A stretch of 64,000 bases of DNA from Pseudoalteromonas phenolica (GCF_001444405.1 NZ_CP013187.1:1116001-1180000); one strand, 5' to 3'. Positions 18,609-28,294 are shown, counted from the stretch's first letter. The notes: generated by a model not told the origin, from the sequence alone. A program made the numbers and translations.

Positions 18609-18995
18609 TTATGAAAGATTAGCTAGCGCTTCTTTCTGAGCTGTAGGTAGGTTATCAACAACTATCTGATAAGAGTCATCGATAAACTTTTTGATTTCGT
18701 CTTCAGGTACCGTGCCATCAAGGACAATCGTGTTCCACAGGCGCTTGTTCATGTGATAACCCGGCAGAATTGATTCGTACTTATCTCTAAGTATTAATGC
18801 TTCATCAGGATCACATTTCACATTTAACCAAAAAACAGGCTCATTGTTTTCGTCTAGTTGACCTTCTTTACCTTCGTAAAGGGTGGCAAACATTTTATGT
18901 TGCACTTTGTAAACATCGCTATCCTGCGAAAACGGCTGCGTTAGAAACGTGCCTGGTTTACTTTGCAAATAATCATGTACGCTTTGTTTATTCAT
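18609..18995 (-). CDS. MmcQ/YjbR family protein
   Basis: A 128-residue cytosolic protein. The pattern is typical of the YjbR family: KMFATLYEG, FWLNVKCDPDEALILRDKY, ILPGYHMNKRLWNTIVLDG, and C-terminal IDDSYQIVVDNL. The fold is a CyaY-like alpha/beta DNA-binding-type fold in known structures, but the cellular role is unknown. It is followed on the same strand by pfkA, 85 bases downstream, and may share a transcript with it. Confidence 0.85.
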   Translation of the reverse strand: MNKQSVHDYLQSKPGTFLTQPFSQDSDVYKVQHKMFATLYEGKEGQLDENNEPVFWLNVKCDPDEALILRDKYESILPGYHMNKRLWNTIVLDGTVPEDEIKKFIDDSYQIVVDNLPTAQKEALANLS

Positions 18996-19422
18996 AGCTC
19001 TTATCCTTGAAGTAACTATTAATTAAAACCACATGGTTTGAGTTTAGCACTTAATTCGTAAAGACAGTAATCTTAGGAAAGACATTTTAGTCAGTTTACT
19101 GAGTTTATTTTGTGTAACTTAATTGATATACAGATTAAATTACTCGATTGCGATGAATATCTCTCAAAAAACGCTTCAACATCATACTCAGTTATATTTG
19201 AGTATAGTTACTGTGCTAAACATCGCCATGACGACCAGTTAAAATTTCACTTACCTAACTATAAATCAGTTAGTTATGAAAAAATGAATAAAATAACCAT
19301 TTTGCTAGTGAAATTATGGCTTGGTATTAAATTAAATAATGCAATATTTTGCAACAATAAAACGATCTTTTGTGCTTATTTCAATCTGGTTGCTGTATAA
19401 TTCACCGTTTTTGGGGCTTCGT
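18996..19422. other. AT-rich intergenic region with one -10-like box
   Basis: About 430 bases between divergent genes. The plus-strand frame at 19110-19400 starts with TTG, has no ribosome binding site and no domain-like sequence, so I treat it as non-coding. A TATAAT at 19396-19401 precedes the small gene at 19423, but no good -35 is found at 16-18 bases. Nothing else is recognisable. Confidence 0.4.
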
Positions 19423-19623
19423 ATGTTGGTATTGTTTAGTTTGTTATTAAGTACAATGGCAATTTATTGTGAAACGATTCGTCTGGGGATGCCAACGAAG
19501 CGATGGGTTGCTTTTAGCTTTGCTGTGGGACCAATTTGTTGGCTTTTTTTAAAAATGCATTACAGGATGGCTATTTTAAAAAAGATGCAGATGGGGAAGT
19601 TCCAGCCTTTTAGGGTTAGCTAA
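19423..19623 (+). CDS. Small membrane protein of unknown function
   Basis: A 66-residue protein from the ATG at 19423, which follows GGGG at 6 bases; an alternative ATG 28 codons upstream overlaps the -10-like box and is less likely. Two hydrophobic segments (~1-14 and ~27-39, the second containing AVGPICWLFL) are separated by the polar loop LGMPTKRW, and a basic tail follows. I recognise no family. Its stop overlaps the end of the GGDEF/EAL gene by 8 bases on the other strand. It could be chance, but the compact start signals make it believable. Confidence 0.5.
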   Translation: MLVLFSLLLSTMAIYCETIRLGMPTKRWVAFSFAVGPICWLFLKMHYRMAILKKMQMGKFQPFRVS

Positions 19624-21877
19624 CCACTTTTAAATTTGGTGTTGTCTGTTTGTTTTTTACTGATTTTTGCTGTTTCAAAAACTCAGTGAATTCTTCTGCT
19701 GAAAGGGGCTTTGAGTAGTAGTAGCCTTGCACTGTTTGGCAATTTAACTCTTCTAAAATGGCTAATTGATCTGCTTTTTCAACACCTTCCGCAACGACGT
19801 GCAGTTCTAGGTTTTGAGCAATTGTTACAATGGAGTCTACCATATTACGACCGCGTTCATTGTGCATGTCGTCGACAAATGCCTTGTCTACTTTCAATGT
19901 ATTTAGGGGAAATTGCTTTAGGTACGCGAGTGAGGAATAACCCGTACCAAAGTCATCAATCGCCAAGTGTATACCTCTTGCACTGAGCGAACGCATAACG
20001 TTAATGGCTTCTTGGGGGTCATCCATTACAGTTCCTTCTGTTATCTCAAGCTCTAGAAAATATGATGGCAGATGGTTTTTCTGCAAGATGATATCAATCC
20101 TAGTTGTGAGATCAGGTAAACTGAATTGCTTTGCAGATAAATTGACTGCGACGCGTCCATCAAATAAGTCTTGATCTATCCAACGTTTAACGTCTTTACA
20201 AGCTTTATCTAGCACGACTTCGCCTATATCAATGATTTGCCCTGTTTCTTCAGCGATTGGAATAAACACTCCTGGGCTGATAATCCCTTTCTTTGGGGTA
20301 ATAAATCTAACGAGTGCTTCCATACCTACCAGTAGACCGGATTTGATATCCATTTTAGGTTGATAATAGACAACAAAATGATCTTCTTTTAGACCAAACC
20401 TCATTAAGTTTTCGATTTGTAAACGCTTTACCGCTTGCTCATTCATTGAATCATTAAAGAATAAGTAGTGATTGCCTTTTTGTTTTGCATGATACATGGC
20501 TGTATCTGCATTTTTGAGTAATATTTCAGGTGTAGAACCATCTTCTGGGAAAAGTACAATACCAACAGAGGAAGTGATTACTAACTCATGATTTGCCATT
20601 TTGAATGGTGTTGCAATGGCTGCTAAGAATTGTTTTGCAGTTTTTGTGATCGTGTGTATGTCGTTTGTGCCAGTCATTACCAACGCAAACTCATCACCAC
20701 CTAAACGATAAAAAGTGTCTTGCTGACGAGCGAGTTTGTTTAAGCGCATTGCTAGCTTTGCAAGTAAGCTATCACCAAGTTGGTGGCCTAAAGAGTCATT
20801 AATTTTTTTAAAGTTATCTAAATCAAATACTAAAAGTGCGTGGTGAACATCTTGCTGAGCTAATTTTTTTAAGTTGGTAAAAAACAAATTCCTGTTCGGT
20901 AAGCCTGTCGTCCTGTCTCGATTCGAGAGGTTATGGAGTTGCGACTCTGCTTTTTTGCGTTCAGTTAAATCTGAGAAAAGCACGACATAGTTTGTAATTT
21001 GACCATGGCTATTCTTTATTTCATCTATGCTAACTTCAATTGGAAGTAAGATGTTTTTGAAGTTTCTGAGCTTTAACTCTTCTTGCCAGTGTTCAGATTC
21101 TTTCAGGTTAGCTTTGATTTCACTTATATATTTCTCGTCATAACCAGGCAGGTTAAATTGTTTACCTAAATAATGTGTTCTTAAGCCACCAAATAGTTTT
21201 AAATAACTAGGATTAACATCAACCAATTGATAGTTTTTATCATAAATAGCTACTGCATCAGTTAATGACTCTACACATTTAGCAAATAAGTTGAGACGCT
21301 CCTCAGTACTTTTTAAATGACTGATATCTCTTACTGTTCCTGTCATCCTAACTGGGTTTAAATTAGCGTCTTTCTCTATAATTTTACCTCGGTCGAGCAC
21401 CCAGTGATATTGGTTTAGGGTGTCTTTTAGCCGATAACTGGCCTCGAAAAAAGCCGTTTGCTCTGCAAAATGCTGTTTTAATAACTTATCTACTAATGGC
21501 AAATCTTGTGGGTGTATGCGGTGAGCGTTCGGCAAAAATAAGGCATTTTTTTCAGGTTGGTCTTGGCAAACCATATATTTATCATTGATACGAACAATTT
21601 CACCTGAGCCTATATCCCAATCCCAAAGCGTATCTCCACTGCCTTCAACTGTTCTTTTCAAACGAAGTTCAGACATGGCTAATTCTTGCTGTGAACGCTT
21701 TAGCCTGTGGTTTATAAAAAGCAAGTAGGTGATAAGTAATGTCATCAAGCCAGCAGGAATTAACCAATAGACACTAATGCCTAGACTCTGCTGATTAAAC
21801 TCTAATGCAAACAAAGGTATGCTGAAAAATGAGCTTAATATCACTATGAACACCATTGTTGTTATATTTTTAATCAT
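19616..21877 (-). CDS. PAS-GGDEF-EAL cyclic-di-GMP signalling protein
   Basis: A 753-residue inner-membrane protein. Two hydrophobic segments (~5-25, ~33-54) frame a very short periplasmic loop; then come two PAS domains (~70-190, ~195-310), GGDEF (~320-475) and EAL (~490-735). The diguanylate cyclase signature is intact (RLGGDEFALVM), and the phosphodiesterase motifs are intact too (GMEALVRF, DDFGTGYSSL, LKVDKAFV). It could therefore both make and degrade c-di-GMP; which activity dominates cannot be read. PAS1 contains a DTLWDWDIGSGE start typical of light- or redox-independent PAS_3 modules. It is monocistronic. Confidence 0.93.
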   Translation of the reverse strand: MIKNITTMVFIVILSSFFSIPLFALEFNQQSLGISVYWLIPAGLMTLLITYLLFINHRLKRSQQELAMSELRLKRTVEGSGDTLWDWDIGSGEIVRINDKYMVCQDQPEKNALFLPNAHRIHPQDLPLVDKLLKQHFAEQTAFFEASYRLKDTLNQYHWVLDRGKIIEKDANLNPVRMTGTVRDISHLKSTEERLNLFAKCVESLTDAVAIYDKNYQLVDVNPSYLKLFGGLRTHYLGKQFNLPGYDEKYISEIKANLKESEHWQEELKLRNFKNILLPIEVSIDEIKNSHGQITNYVVLFSDLTERKKAESQLHNLSNRDRTTGLPNRNLFFTNLKKLAQQDVHHALLVFDLDNFKKINDSLGHQLGDSLLAKLAMRLNKLARQQDTFYRLGGDEFALVMTGTNDIHTITKTAKQFLAAIATPFKMANHELVITSSVGIVLFPEDGSTPEILLKNADTAMYHAKQKGNHYLFFNDSMNEQAVKRLQIENLMRFGLKEDHFVVYYQPKMDIKSGLLVGMEALVRFITPKKGIISPGVFIPIAEETGQIIDIGEVVLDKACKDVKRWIDQDLFDGRVAVNLSAKQFSLPDLTTRIDIILQKNHLPSYFLELEITEGTVMDDPQEAINVMRSLSARGIHLAIDDFGTGYSSLAYLKQFPLNTLKVDKAFVDDMHNERGRNMVDSIVTIAQNLELHVVAEGVEKADQLAILEELNCQTVQGYYYSKPLSAEEFTEFLKQQKSVKNKQTTPNLKVVS

Positions 21878-21950
21878 AGATATTTAATTCTCAGTACAAC
21901 ACTAATCTAATCTATGCTGAACTGAGAGTAAAGTAGATAACACTACCTTA

Positions 21951-24623
21951 TCAATTGAAAGTTAACGTTGCATGAGAGTCTTTATTGTTTATCAGAGAGA
22001 TAGCATTTTCTATAAAAACATCTTTTGTCAATGTTCTCAAAGCATCAAGCAACCTAGTTTGCATTGAAAAACCGTGGTCTTCATTGGTTATAGCAACCCA
22101 AAGACGTTGCGCTCTAAGTCGTAGGTTTTTGTCGTTTTCAGCGATTTGTAATTCTAAAGCTTGCTTAGCTTCCGAAAATGCCTCTAAGCTAAGTTCAGAC
22201 AAGTGATTAACGAACATTGCGACAAACTCGTCGTGCCTTTGCTGCAATAGCTGACTCGAGTTGTTAGGAGATTGAACATAGAATGCAAGGCCTGCTCGAG
22301 TGTTAAATGGGGCGTAACCTGCACCAACTAAATAACCTAATTGTTGTTTTGTTCTTAATTCATCGAAGTAAAGGTGCTGAACAAGTTGATTAAGTAGCAT
22401 CAATTGTACTTTCTCTTTTACTTGAGCTGATTTTGCTTGAATATAATATAACAACCCATGTTCAGATTGTTCTTTATGAACAGCATAATGAAAAGGCTGT
22501 TTTAGTTTTATTAGCGGTCGTTTTAAATCTTCTAAAATCTCACTGTCTTTAAAAGTGTGCTTAATATTTTTTAGCATATCTTCAGCGTCGATTTCGCGCC
22601 AATTTCCGTACATAAAGGCTTTAATATGTACGGCATTAAAAAAAGCGAGCCTAAATTCATTAAACTCATTAAACGTCACAGTTTTAAGGCTTTGCGCTAA
22701 GTCCTCTGGTGCAGGGTTCCAAGGCATAAGGTGCGCACCCAATACACTAAATAAGGCAGAAACAGGTTTATTGTGATTATGTTGTAGCCAATGTCTTGAT
22801 AGCTGCTTTCTATATTCAGCAAACCGTATAGGGCTGATATCTTTTGTTAAAATGAAGTTCAGTAGTTCTATTGCAAACTCTGGCTGATTTGCTGACAAAC
22901 CAGCAGTGTTAAGGGTCAAGCCACCTTGATGTGAAGTGATGTGGTAATTTAGACCAGCAAGTTCGGCAGAGTAGAAAGGCTCTGCGAGGCTATCCATTAA
23001 TAGGTCAGCCATCAACCGAGTAAGCGCCATATTTTTAACACTACTTACTGCGACTTTTGAGTCTATTTCTATATAAAGATGGCCTTTTGTAACTTTGAAT
23101 TCAGTATCTTGCTTGAACCAAAAGTTTAATCCATCCTTAAATTCTAGCTTTTTTGGTTTCGAAAATGACGCAGCACTTTCATGCAAAACTTGTTTAGCTT
23201 TTAAGTAAGGATTTACATCAGGTAGTGTCATCTCAGGCAGAGGTTGCTTAATTTTGTCCAGCATATCTAGCCAATGTACAGGTAAATCTTCTACTAAGTA
23301 GGCGGTGTTGTACCATTGCGCTTTTTTATTTGTCGTAACGCCTTGATGAATGAGCACAACACGCATGTTTTTCGCAGATAAATACCGACATAATTTTTTG
23401 TGTAACTGGGGCTCGAATCCAGTCATCACATAGTCACCGGCTAAGTAATCTGATTCGTCGAAGTGATGCATGTTAACGCTTAACGCATTGACCCATTCGA
23501 CCAACTTACTGGGTTCTTGGTTGTCAAAAGCGATTTCTAATAAAGCCTGCTTGTCGGCGTAAAGTGCAGGTAATTTCTCGAAACTATGCTCAATTAATGT
23601 GATGTATTCGAATAACATTTCTATAATGTCTTCGTAAAATTCGATACCTTGCTCCGTTAGAGCAAAGCTAACATTGAAGTCTTTATAATTACTGCCATTT
23701 ACACCGCCTCCTGCAGACAGTGCATTTATCCAACCTTGTGCTTTTAATATTGAATAAAGTGATCCCTCTCCTTCAAAGCCAATCAGATGTGCCAAAAAAC
23801 TTAAACTCTTCGATTTGTACAACTTATGAATATTTGGCATAGCAAAGCTGACAATTAACTTTTGCATTTGCTTTTTAGGGGTAATATGAATGAGTTTGCC
23901 CATATCTTGCGCACGATAAAGTGGTACGTGTATAGGGAGTTTTGGCGCCTTACTGAAAGGAATACGAGTGAAATATTGTTGTGCAAATTCAGTTAACTCA
24001 GCGAGTGATTGAGGTCCTGCAATTACCAATGTCATCCATTGAGCAAGGTAATGCGTTTTGAAAAATTCACACAATTCATCTGAGATACAAGTGTCCCTAT
24101 CATCTAAAGTTTGATGATTACCCACAGCAAATTTTGCAAACGGATGTGCAGGGTTTACAGTTTCTTTATGCACTTGGTATATTCGTCGACCATCATCTTT
24201 GGTCTTCATTTTATATTCGGCATCTATTGCGTTACGCTCACTCGTTGCCTGCTCTTTATCGAAAAGAGGGGCAATAAAAAATTGACTAAAGATGTCTAAA
24301 GCTGAGTTAAACTGTTGATGATCGCAGTCAAAATAATAACTACTGTGTTCAGTGCCAGTCCATGCATTACAGTGACCACCTGCTTGGTTGATGAATTGTG
24401 AAAAGTGACCAGGGTCAGGGTACGCTTTTGTTCCAAGGAATAGCATGTGTTCGATAAAGTGCGCCATTCCCTGTCGCTCTTCAGGATCGTCGAAGTGTCC
24501 AGCATTAATGGTAAGTGAGGCTGCAGATTTGTTTGAGAGATGATCTTGTATTAGTAGTACTTTGAGACCATTGTCGAGTGTAAGAGTTTGATAGCTGCGT
24601 TTATCATTGTTGCTAATTTTCAA
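21951..24623 (-). CDS. Pitrilysin/insulinase-type M16 zinc protease
   Basis: An 890-residue protease related to protease III and insulin-degrading enzyme. The inverted zinc motif HFIEH (55-59) is present, with the distal glutamate in the NAIDAEYKMK region, so the N-terminal M16 domain should be active; the C-terminal half keeps the inactive M16 repeats with the conserved TKQQLGYLVGAGY. E. coli pitrilysin is periplasmic, but no signal peptide is visible here, so cytosolic location is more likely. The sixA gene diverges upstream. Confidence 0.9.
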   Translation of the reverse strand: MKISNNDKRSYQTLTLDNGLKVLLIQDHLSNKSAASLTINAGHFDDPEERQGMAHFIEHMLFLGTKAYPDPGHFSQFINQAGGHCNAWTGTEHSSYYFDCDHQQFNSALDIFSQFFIAPLFDKEQATSERNAIDAEYKMKTKDDGRRIYQVHKETVNPAHPFAKFAVGNHQTLDDRDTCISDELCEFFKTHYLAQWMTLVIAGPQSLAELTEFAQQYFTRIPFSKAPKLPIHVPLYRAQDMGKLIHITPKKQMQKLIVSFAMPNIHKLYKSKSLSFLAHLIGFEGEGSLYSILKAQGWINALSAGGGVNGSNYKDFNVSFALTEQGIEFYEDIIEMLFEYITLIEHSFEKLPALYADKQALLEIAFDNQEPSKLVEWVNALSVNMHHFDESDYLAGDYVMTGFEPQLHKKLCRYLSAKNMRVVLIHQGVTTNKKAQWYNTAYLVEDLPVHWLDMLDKIKQPLPEMTLPDVNPYLKAKQVLHESAASFSKPKKLEFKDGLNFWFKQDTEFKVTKGHLYIEIDSKVAVSSVKNMALTRLMADLLMDSLAEPFYSAELAGLNYHITSHQGGLTLNTAGLSANQPEFAIELLNFILTKDISPIRFAEYRKQLSRHWLQHNHNKPVSALFSVLGAHLMPWNPAPEDLAQSLKTVTFNEFNEFRLAFFNAVHIKAFMYGNWREIDAEDMLKNIKHTFKDSEILEDLKRPLIKLKQPFHYAVHKEQSEHGLLYYIQAKSAQVKEKVQLMLLNQLVQHLYFDELRTKQQLGYLVGAGYAPFNTRAGLAFYVQSPNNSSQLLQQRHDEFVAMFVNHLSELSLEAFSEAKQALELQIAENDKNLRLRAQRLWVAITNEDHGFSMQTRLLDALRTLTKDVFIENAISLINNKDSHATLTFN

Positions 24624-24786
24624 GAGTCTGCCGCCGATATAAAAGTATGAAATGAGGCCAATTTGAACTAACTTACCGCTGCTAAGGTTCTTTGGGTTGT
24701 CATGTGTTTTGTTTTAATATAGCGAACAAAGTGGTTAAGTTGCTACCGCTTTACAGAAATTTATTACTCTAAGTGTTTGAGGTTTT

Positions 24787-25254
24787 ATGAAAACAATCTT
24801 AATTATGCGCCATGGTGAAGCTGAACCGATGCAAGCTGATGATGCGTCAAGAGCATTGACCCCACGTGGAGTAAGTCAGGCGAGTGAAATGGCACTATGG
24901 ATAAAAGCGCATTATCAACCTGATGCGCTACTTGTTAGCCCCTTTGATAGGGCGCAACAGACAGCTGCACAAGTTATTAAGCATAATGAAGTAAGTTATT
25001 TCGAAGTATGTAAAGACATAGTACCAAGTGGTGATGCCCGATTCGCGATTGACTACCTTGAAACGTTAATGAGTTTAAACCCAGAACTCGATACTTGGCT
25101 GCTGGTTGCACATATGCCTATTGTTAGTTATTTGGTTGATCAATTGAGTCCAGGAGATATGCCTATCTTTACTACAGCAGGGGTTGCTGTAATCCAATAT
25201 GATGAAAAAACGAGAAGAGCGAGTTTTTTAAAAATAGTTTCACCTTCCCTCTGA
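24787..25254 (+). CDS. sixA: Phosphohistidine phosphatase SixA
   Basis: A 155-residue histidine phosphatase. The catalytic LIMRHGEAEP (His 8) and the second histidine in LLVAHMPIVSYL (~109) are present, with SPFDRAQQTAAQV between them. SixA dephosphorylates histidine phosphotransfer domains such as ArcB and acts on the nitrogen PTS in E. coli. The length is typical. It is a single gene with a 380-base gap to the next. Confidence 0.92.
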   Translation: MKTILIMRHGEAEPMQADDASRALTPRGVSQASEMALWIKAHYQPDALLVSPFDRAQQTAAQVIKHNEVSYFEVCKDIVPSGDARFAIDYLETLMSLNPELDTWLLVAHMPIVSYLVDQLSPGDMPIFTTAGVAVIQYDEKTRRASFLKIVSPSL

Positions 25255-25460
25255 GTTGTTTCTTTTTCACTCGAACCAGTCACTCTCATCTGCTTTTAGA
25301 AAAACATAAAAACCAACTGCTTTATGCTTGGGTACAGGACAAATGTCCTTGCTTGCTGTTTTGTTTGCGAAAATAAAAGTTGTTAAAATCGGTAATCTTG
25401 TAGATAAAATTTATTATTTTTGGCTTTTTAGGGGTTATTTGAAGCAAAATTGAAATTTGC

Positions 25461-25469
25461 TGTTATAAT
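25461..25469 (+). promoter_or_regulatory. Extended -10 promoter of the TonB-dependent receptor gene
   Basis: TGTTATAAT is a perfect extended -10 (TGnTATAAT). A -35-like TTGAAG lies 19 bases upstream. It would give a leader of about 160 bases before the ATG at 25635. Confidence 0.55.
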
Positions 25470-25487
25470 TATGCCCGTTAGATTCAG

Positions 25488-25521
25488 CCTTAGAATTCGT
25501 TTTGCACTCTCGTTTCTAAGG
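25488..25521 (+). other. Hairpin in the leader of the TonB-dependent receptor gene
   Basis: CCTTAGAA (25488-25495) and TTCTAAGG (25514-25521) form an 8-bp perfect stem with an 18-base loop, starting about 13 bases after the predicted transcription start. No T run follows. The remaining leader (25522-25634) shows no recognisable riboswitch; the region 25255-25460 holds nothing I can name. Confidence 0.4.
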
Positions 25522-25634
25522 TCCGCATTATACCCAGAGTATAGGCGAAAAATTGAACTAATCACGCCAATGTGATACGGCGCCCATATTTTACCGTTGA
25601 ACAATAGAGTGCTTATAAAAGGTTTACCCCAAAC

Positions 25635-27905
25635 ATGAAAGCAATCAAAAGATCTACGTTAGCAGTTTTAGTGAATGCTGCGTTGTTCTCTACTGTAGCA
25701 AGTACTTCGTTCACGTCGCATGCTGAAGAGCAAGAGGCTAAAAGCAATAAACTTGAGGTGATTCAAGTAACAGCACGTAAACGTGTTGAAAATGCGCAAG
25801 AAGTACCTGTGTCTGTGTCGGCCCTACAAGGCGATGGATTAGATGCATATAGCTCAGCGGGTATGGATATTCGCTTCATGAACGCAAAAATCCCAAGTTT
25901 ATCTGTTGAATCTTCATTCGGCCGTACTTTTCCACGCTTTTATGTTCGTGGCTTGGGTAATACCGATTTTGACTTGAACGCGTCACAGCCTGTGTCTCTA
26001 GTTGTGGACGAGATTGTTCAAGAAAACCCTATTCTTAAAGGTTTCCCTGTATTTGATATCGAGCGCATTGAAGTACTGAGAGGCCCACAGGGCACATTGT
26101 TTGGTCGTAACACACCAGCAGGCCTTGTAAAGTTTGATTCAGTCAAGCCTAGTCAAGAGTTTGATGCTTACAGCGCAGTGTCATACGGTAGTAAGGGTTC
26201 TATCGATTTTGAAGGTGCTGTAGGTACTGGTCTTACTGATCGTTTATCTACACGTGTATCTTTACTTGTTCAAGATCGTCCAGACTACATTGACGTTAAA
26301 GCACCAGGATTTGAAAAAGAAGATTCTCTAGGTGGCTACAATGAAAAAGCGATGCGTGTGCAGTTCTTATATGAAGGTGATGACTTCACTGGTCTTTTAA
26401 ACTATCACAAACGTGACCTAGACGGCCGTCCAATCGCTTTCCGTGCAAATCTAATCGAGAAAGGTTCAAATAACATCAACCCTAAATATGATAATGATGT
26501 TGTTTACCATGATGCCGCTTCACGCTCTACTCAACAGGTAGATACACAAGGCTTAAGTCTTAAACTTGAGTGGGATTTAAAAGAGCATACAGTAACGTCG
26601 ATCACTGGTTGGGAAAGTGCTGAAATCTATTCTCGTGCAGACGTCGATGGTGGTTATGGTGCTGCGTTCATCGGTTTCCAAGGTCCAGGTGTTATTCCTT
26701 TCCCTTCTGAGACTGCTGATGCGATCCCTGAGCATGACCAATATACACAAGAGCTTCGTTTATCAAGCAACTTCTCTGGTGATATGAATTACCAAGTTGG
26801 TGTGTTCTTATATGAAGAAGATTTAGTGATCGAGAGTTTTAGCTTCGATACGCTTTCTTGGGACGCCAATGCAAATAACTATGGTTTGCAAAATGGCTAT
26901 GCAGTACAAGACCAAAGTACTTCGGCTTGGGCACTATTTGGTTCATTTGATTACACAGTATCTGATGACTTAAAAGTAACCGCTGGTATTCGTTACTCTA
27001 ACGATGAAAAAGAGTTCTATGCAAAACGTACTAAATCACCAGTAGGCGCTGCAGATTTCCTAGAAGGTTCTGCAAACCCAGATGACAGTCATGTATCTTG
27101 GGACTTAAGTGCAACGTATAAGTACACTGACGATATTAACCTATTCGCACGTATTGCTAATGGTTTCCGTGCACCGAGTGTTCAGGGTCGTATCTTATTC
27201 GGTGATGAAGTAACGGTTGCTAAGTCTGAAACGACTAACTCAATTGAAGCAGGTATCAAGTCTGACGTATTAGACGGCCAAGGTCGTGTGAATGCGACAG
27301 TTTTCTATTATCAGATGAATGACCAACAGTTAACAGCTGTAGGTGGCGGCGCTAACTTTAACCGCTTAATCAATGCCGATAAGACAACTGGTTACGGTAT
27401 CGAGCTTGACTCAGAGTGGGTTTTAACTGACGAGTTAAACGCAACATTTAACCTGAGCTACAACAAAACTGAGCTGAGCGATAAAGACCTAGCTGTTCAA
27501 GTGTGTGCTCAGTGTACGGTAACAAACAAAGTAGAGAACGGTTTAGCGGTTTTAGATGGTAACAGCTTACCACACGCGCCAGAGTGGATTGCGAATGCGA
27601 CACTTCGTTATACCAAAGAACTTGAGGGCGGTGATTTCTTCGTCTACTCAGATGTATCTTACCGTAGCGAAATTGACTTCTTCTTATATGAAGCGGTTGA
27701 GTTCAAAGGTGAAGCGTTATTTGAAGCAGGTGTACGTGCAGGTTACCAATGGCTAGCTGGCGACAACGAATATGAAGCGTCTGTATTTGTACGTAACTTA
27801 TTTGACGAACAAGTGGTTATTGGTGGCGTAGACTTCAATAACAACACAGGTATGTTAAATGAAGAGCGTTACATTGGTGCTGAATTTAAAGTACGCTTCT
27901 TCTAA
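25635..27905 (+). CDS. TonB-dependent outer-membrane receptor, substrate unknown
   Basis: A 756-residue receptor. A signal peptide ends near SHA/EEQ (~31); a TonB box LEVIQVTAR (~40-48) follows, then a plug domain (~55-170, with IEVLRGPQGTLFGRNTPAG) and a 22-strand-type barrel that ends in the aromatic residue of KVRFF. It takes up a bulky ligand across the outer membrane using TonB energy. The substrate cannot be named: no siderophore or vitamin gene is adjacent and no Fur box or riboswitch is evident. It has its own promoter with a long leader and a strong terminator. Codon usage looks highly adapted, suggesting strong expression. Confidence 0.9.
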   Translation: MKAIKRSTLAVLVNAALFSTVASTSFTSHAEEQEAKSNKLEVIQVTARKRVENAQEVPVSVSALQGDGLDAYSSAGMDIRFMNAKIPSLSVESSFGRTFPRFYVRGLGNTDFDLNASQPVSLVVDEIVQENPILKGFPVFDIERIEVLRGPQGTLFGRNTPAGLVKFDSVKPSQEFDAYSAVSYGSKGSIDFEGAVGTGLTDRLSTRVSLLVQDRPDYIDVKAPGFEKEDSLGGYNEKAMRVQFLYEGDDFTGLLNYHKRDLDGRPIAFRANLIEKGSNNINPKYDNDVVYHDAASRSTQQVDTQGLSLKLEWDLKEHTVTSITGWESAEIYSRADVDGGYGAAFIGFQGPGVIPFPSETADAIPEHDQYTQELRLSSNFSGDMNYQVGVFLYEEDLVIESFSFDTLSWDANANNYGLQNGYAVQDQSTSAWALFGSFDYTVSDDLKVTAGIRYSNDEKEFYAKRTKSPVGAADFLEGSANPDDSHVSWDLSATYKYTDDINLFARIANGFRAPSVQGRILFGDEVTVAKSETTNSIEAGIKSDVLDGQGRVNATVFYYQMNDQQLTAVGGGANFNRLINADKTTGYGIELDSEWVLTDELNATFNLSYNKTELSDKDLAVQVCAQCTVTNKVENGLAVLDGNSLPHAPEWIANATLRYTKELEGGDFFVYSDVSYRSEIDFFLYEAVEFKGEALFEAGVRAGYQWLAGDNEYEASVFVRNLFDEQVVIGGVDFNNNTGMLNEERYIGAEFKVRFF

Positions 27906-27935
27906 TCTTATTTCGAAATAGAAATTTGTTTTAGT

Positions 27936-27964
27936 AAAAACCCGCATTTTCGCGGGTTTTTTTA
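27936..27964 (+). terminator. Rho-independent terminator after the receptor gene
   Basis: AAAAACCCGC and GCGGGTTTTT form a strong stem with a 6-base loop, followed by a T run. It lies 31 bases after the stop. Confidence 0.92.
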
Positions 27965-27989
27965 TATTTCGAAAACATAGTATTTAGTC

Positions 27990-28245
27990 TTATGCCAATT
28001 ATTCCAACCCGCTTAACTAAGTGGTCTATTTTGAAGCAAGAAAACCTTGTTGGTAGCACCGCTCACGCGTCCTGCTATCGCTGAGGTACCTACATCCATG
28101 TAGGCAAGGCAAATATTTCGTTATTTAGTTGTTCTAAATGAGAAATCTTTAACGCAGCTATCATCAGGTTTAATCCCTCAAAGTGATTAAGTGTTATTGC
28201 GGATTGGTATTACCCTCAAATAAGTCACATTGAGGATTGGTATTA
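27990..28245. repeat. MITE-like intergenic repeat with imperfect terminal inverted repeats
   Basis: A non-coding ~220-base block bounded by TTATGCCAAT at the left and ATTGGTATTA (ending 28212) at the right, inverse complements at 8 of 10 positions. Inside are three hairpins: CCTACATCCATGTAGG (28089-28104), ATTTAG/CTAAAT (28123-28139) and TTAATC/GATTAA (28170-28190). The 12-base end GGATTGGTATTA recurs at 28234-28245, 33 bases on. The right end resembles a sequence I associate with dispersed intergenic repeats of Pseudoalteromonas and relatives; that is from memory. Confidence 0.6.
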
Positions 28246-28294
28246 ATAAAATGAGCTGGTAAAGTTGCCCTAAATTGAAAGTAAGAGAAAAATT

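Noticed and set aside
19110..19400. 96-codon open frame on the plus strand
   Set aside because: TTG start, no ribosome binding site, AT-driven composition and no domain-like pattern; it overlaps the better-supported small gene downstream.
25255..25634. Cobalamin or other known riboswitch in front of the TonB-dependent receptor
   Set aside because: No B12-box or other conserved core was recognised in the leader.
28001..28294. CRISPR-like or tRNA-like structure in the gap after the receptor gene
   Set aside because: The repeats are single inverted pairs, not regularly spaced direct repeats, and no cloverleaf with a T-arm GTTCRAnnC can be drawn.
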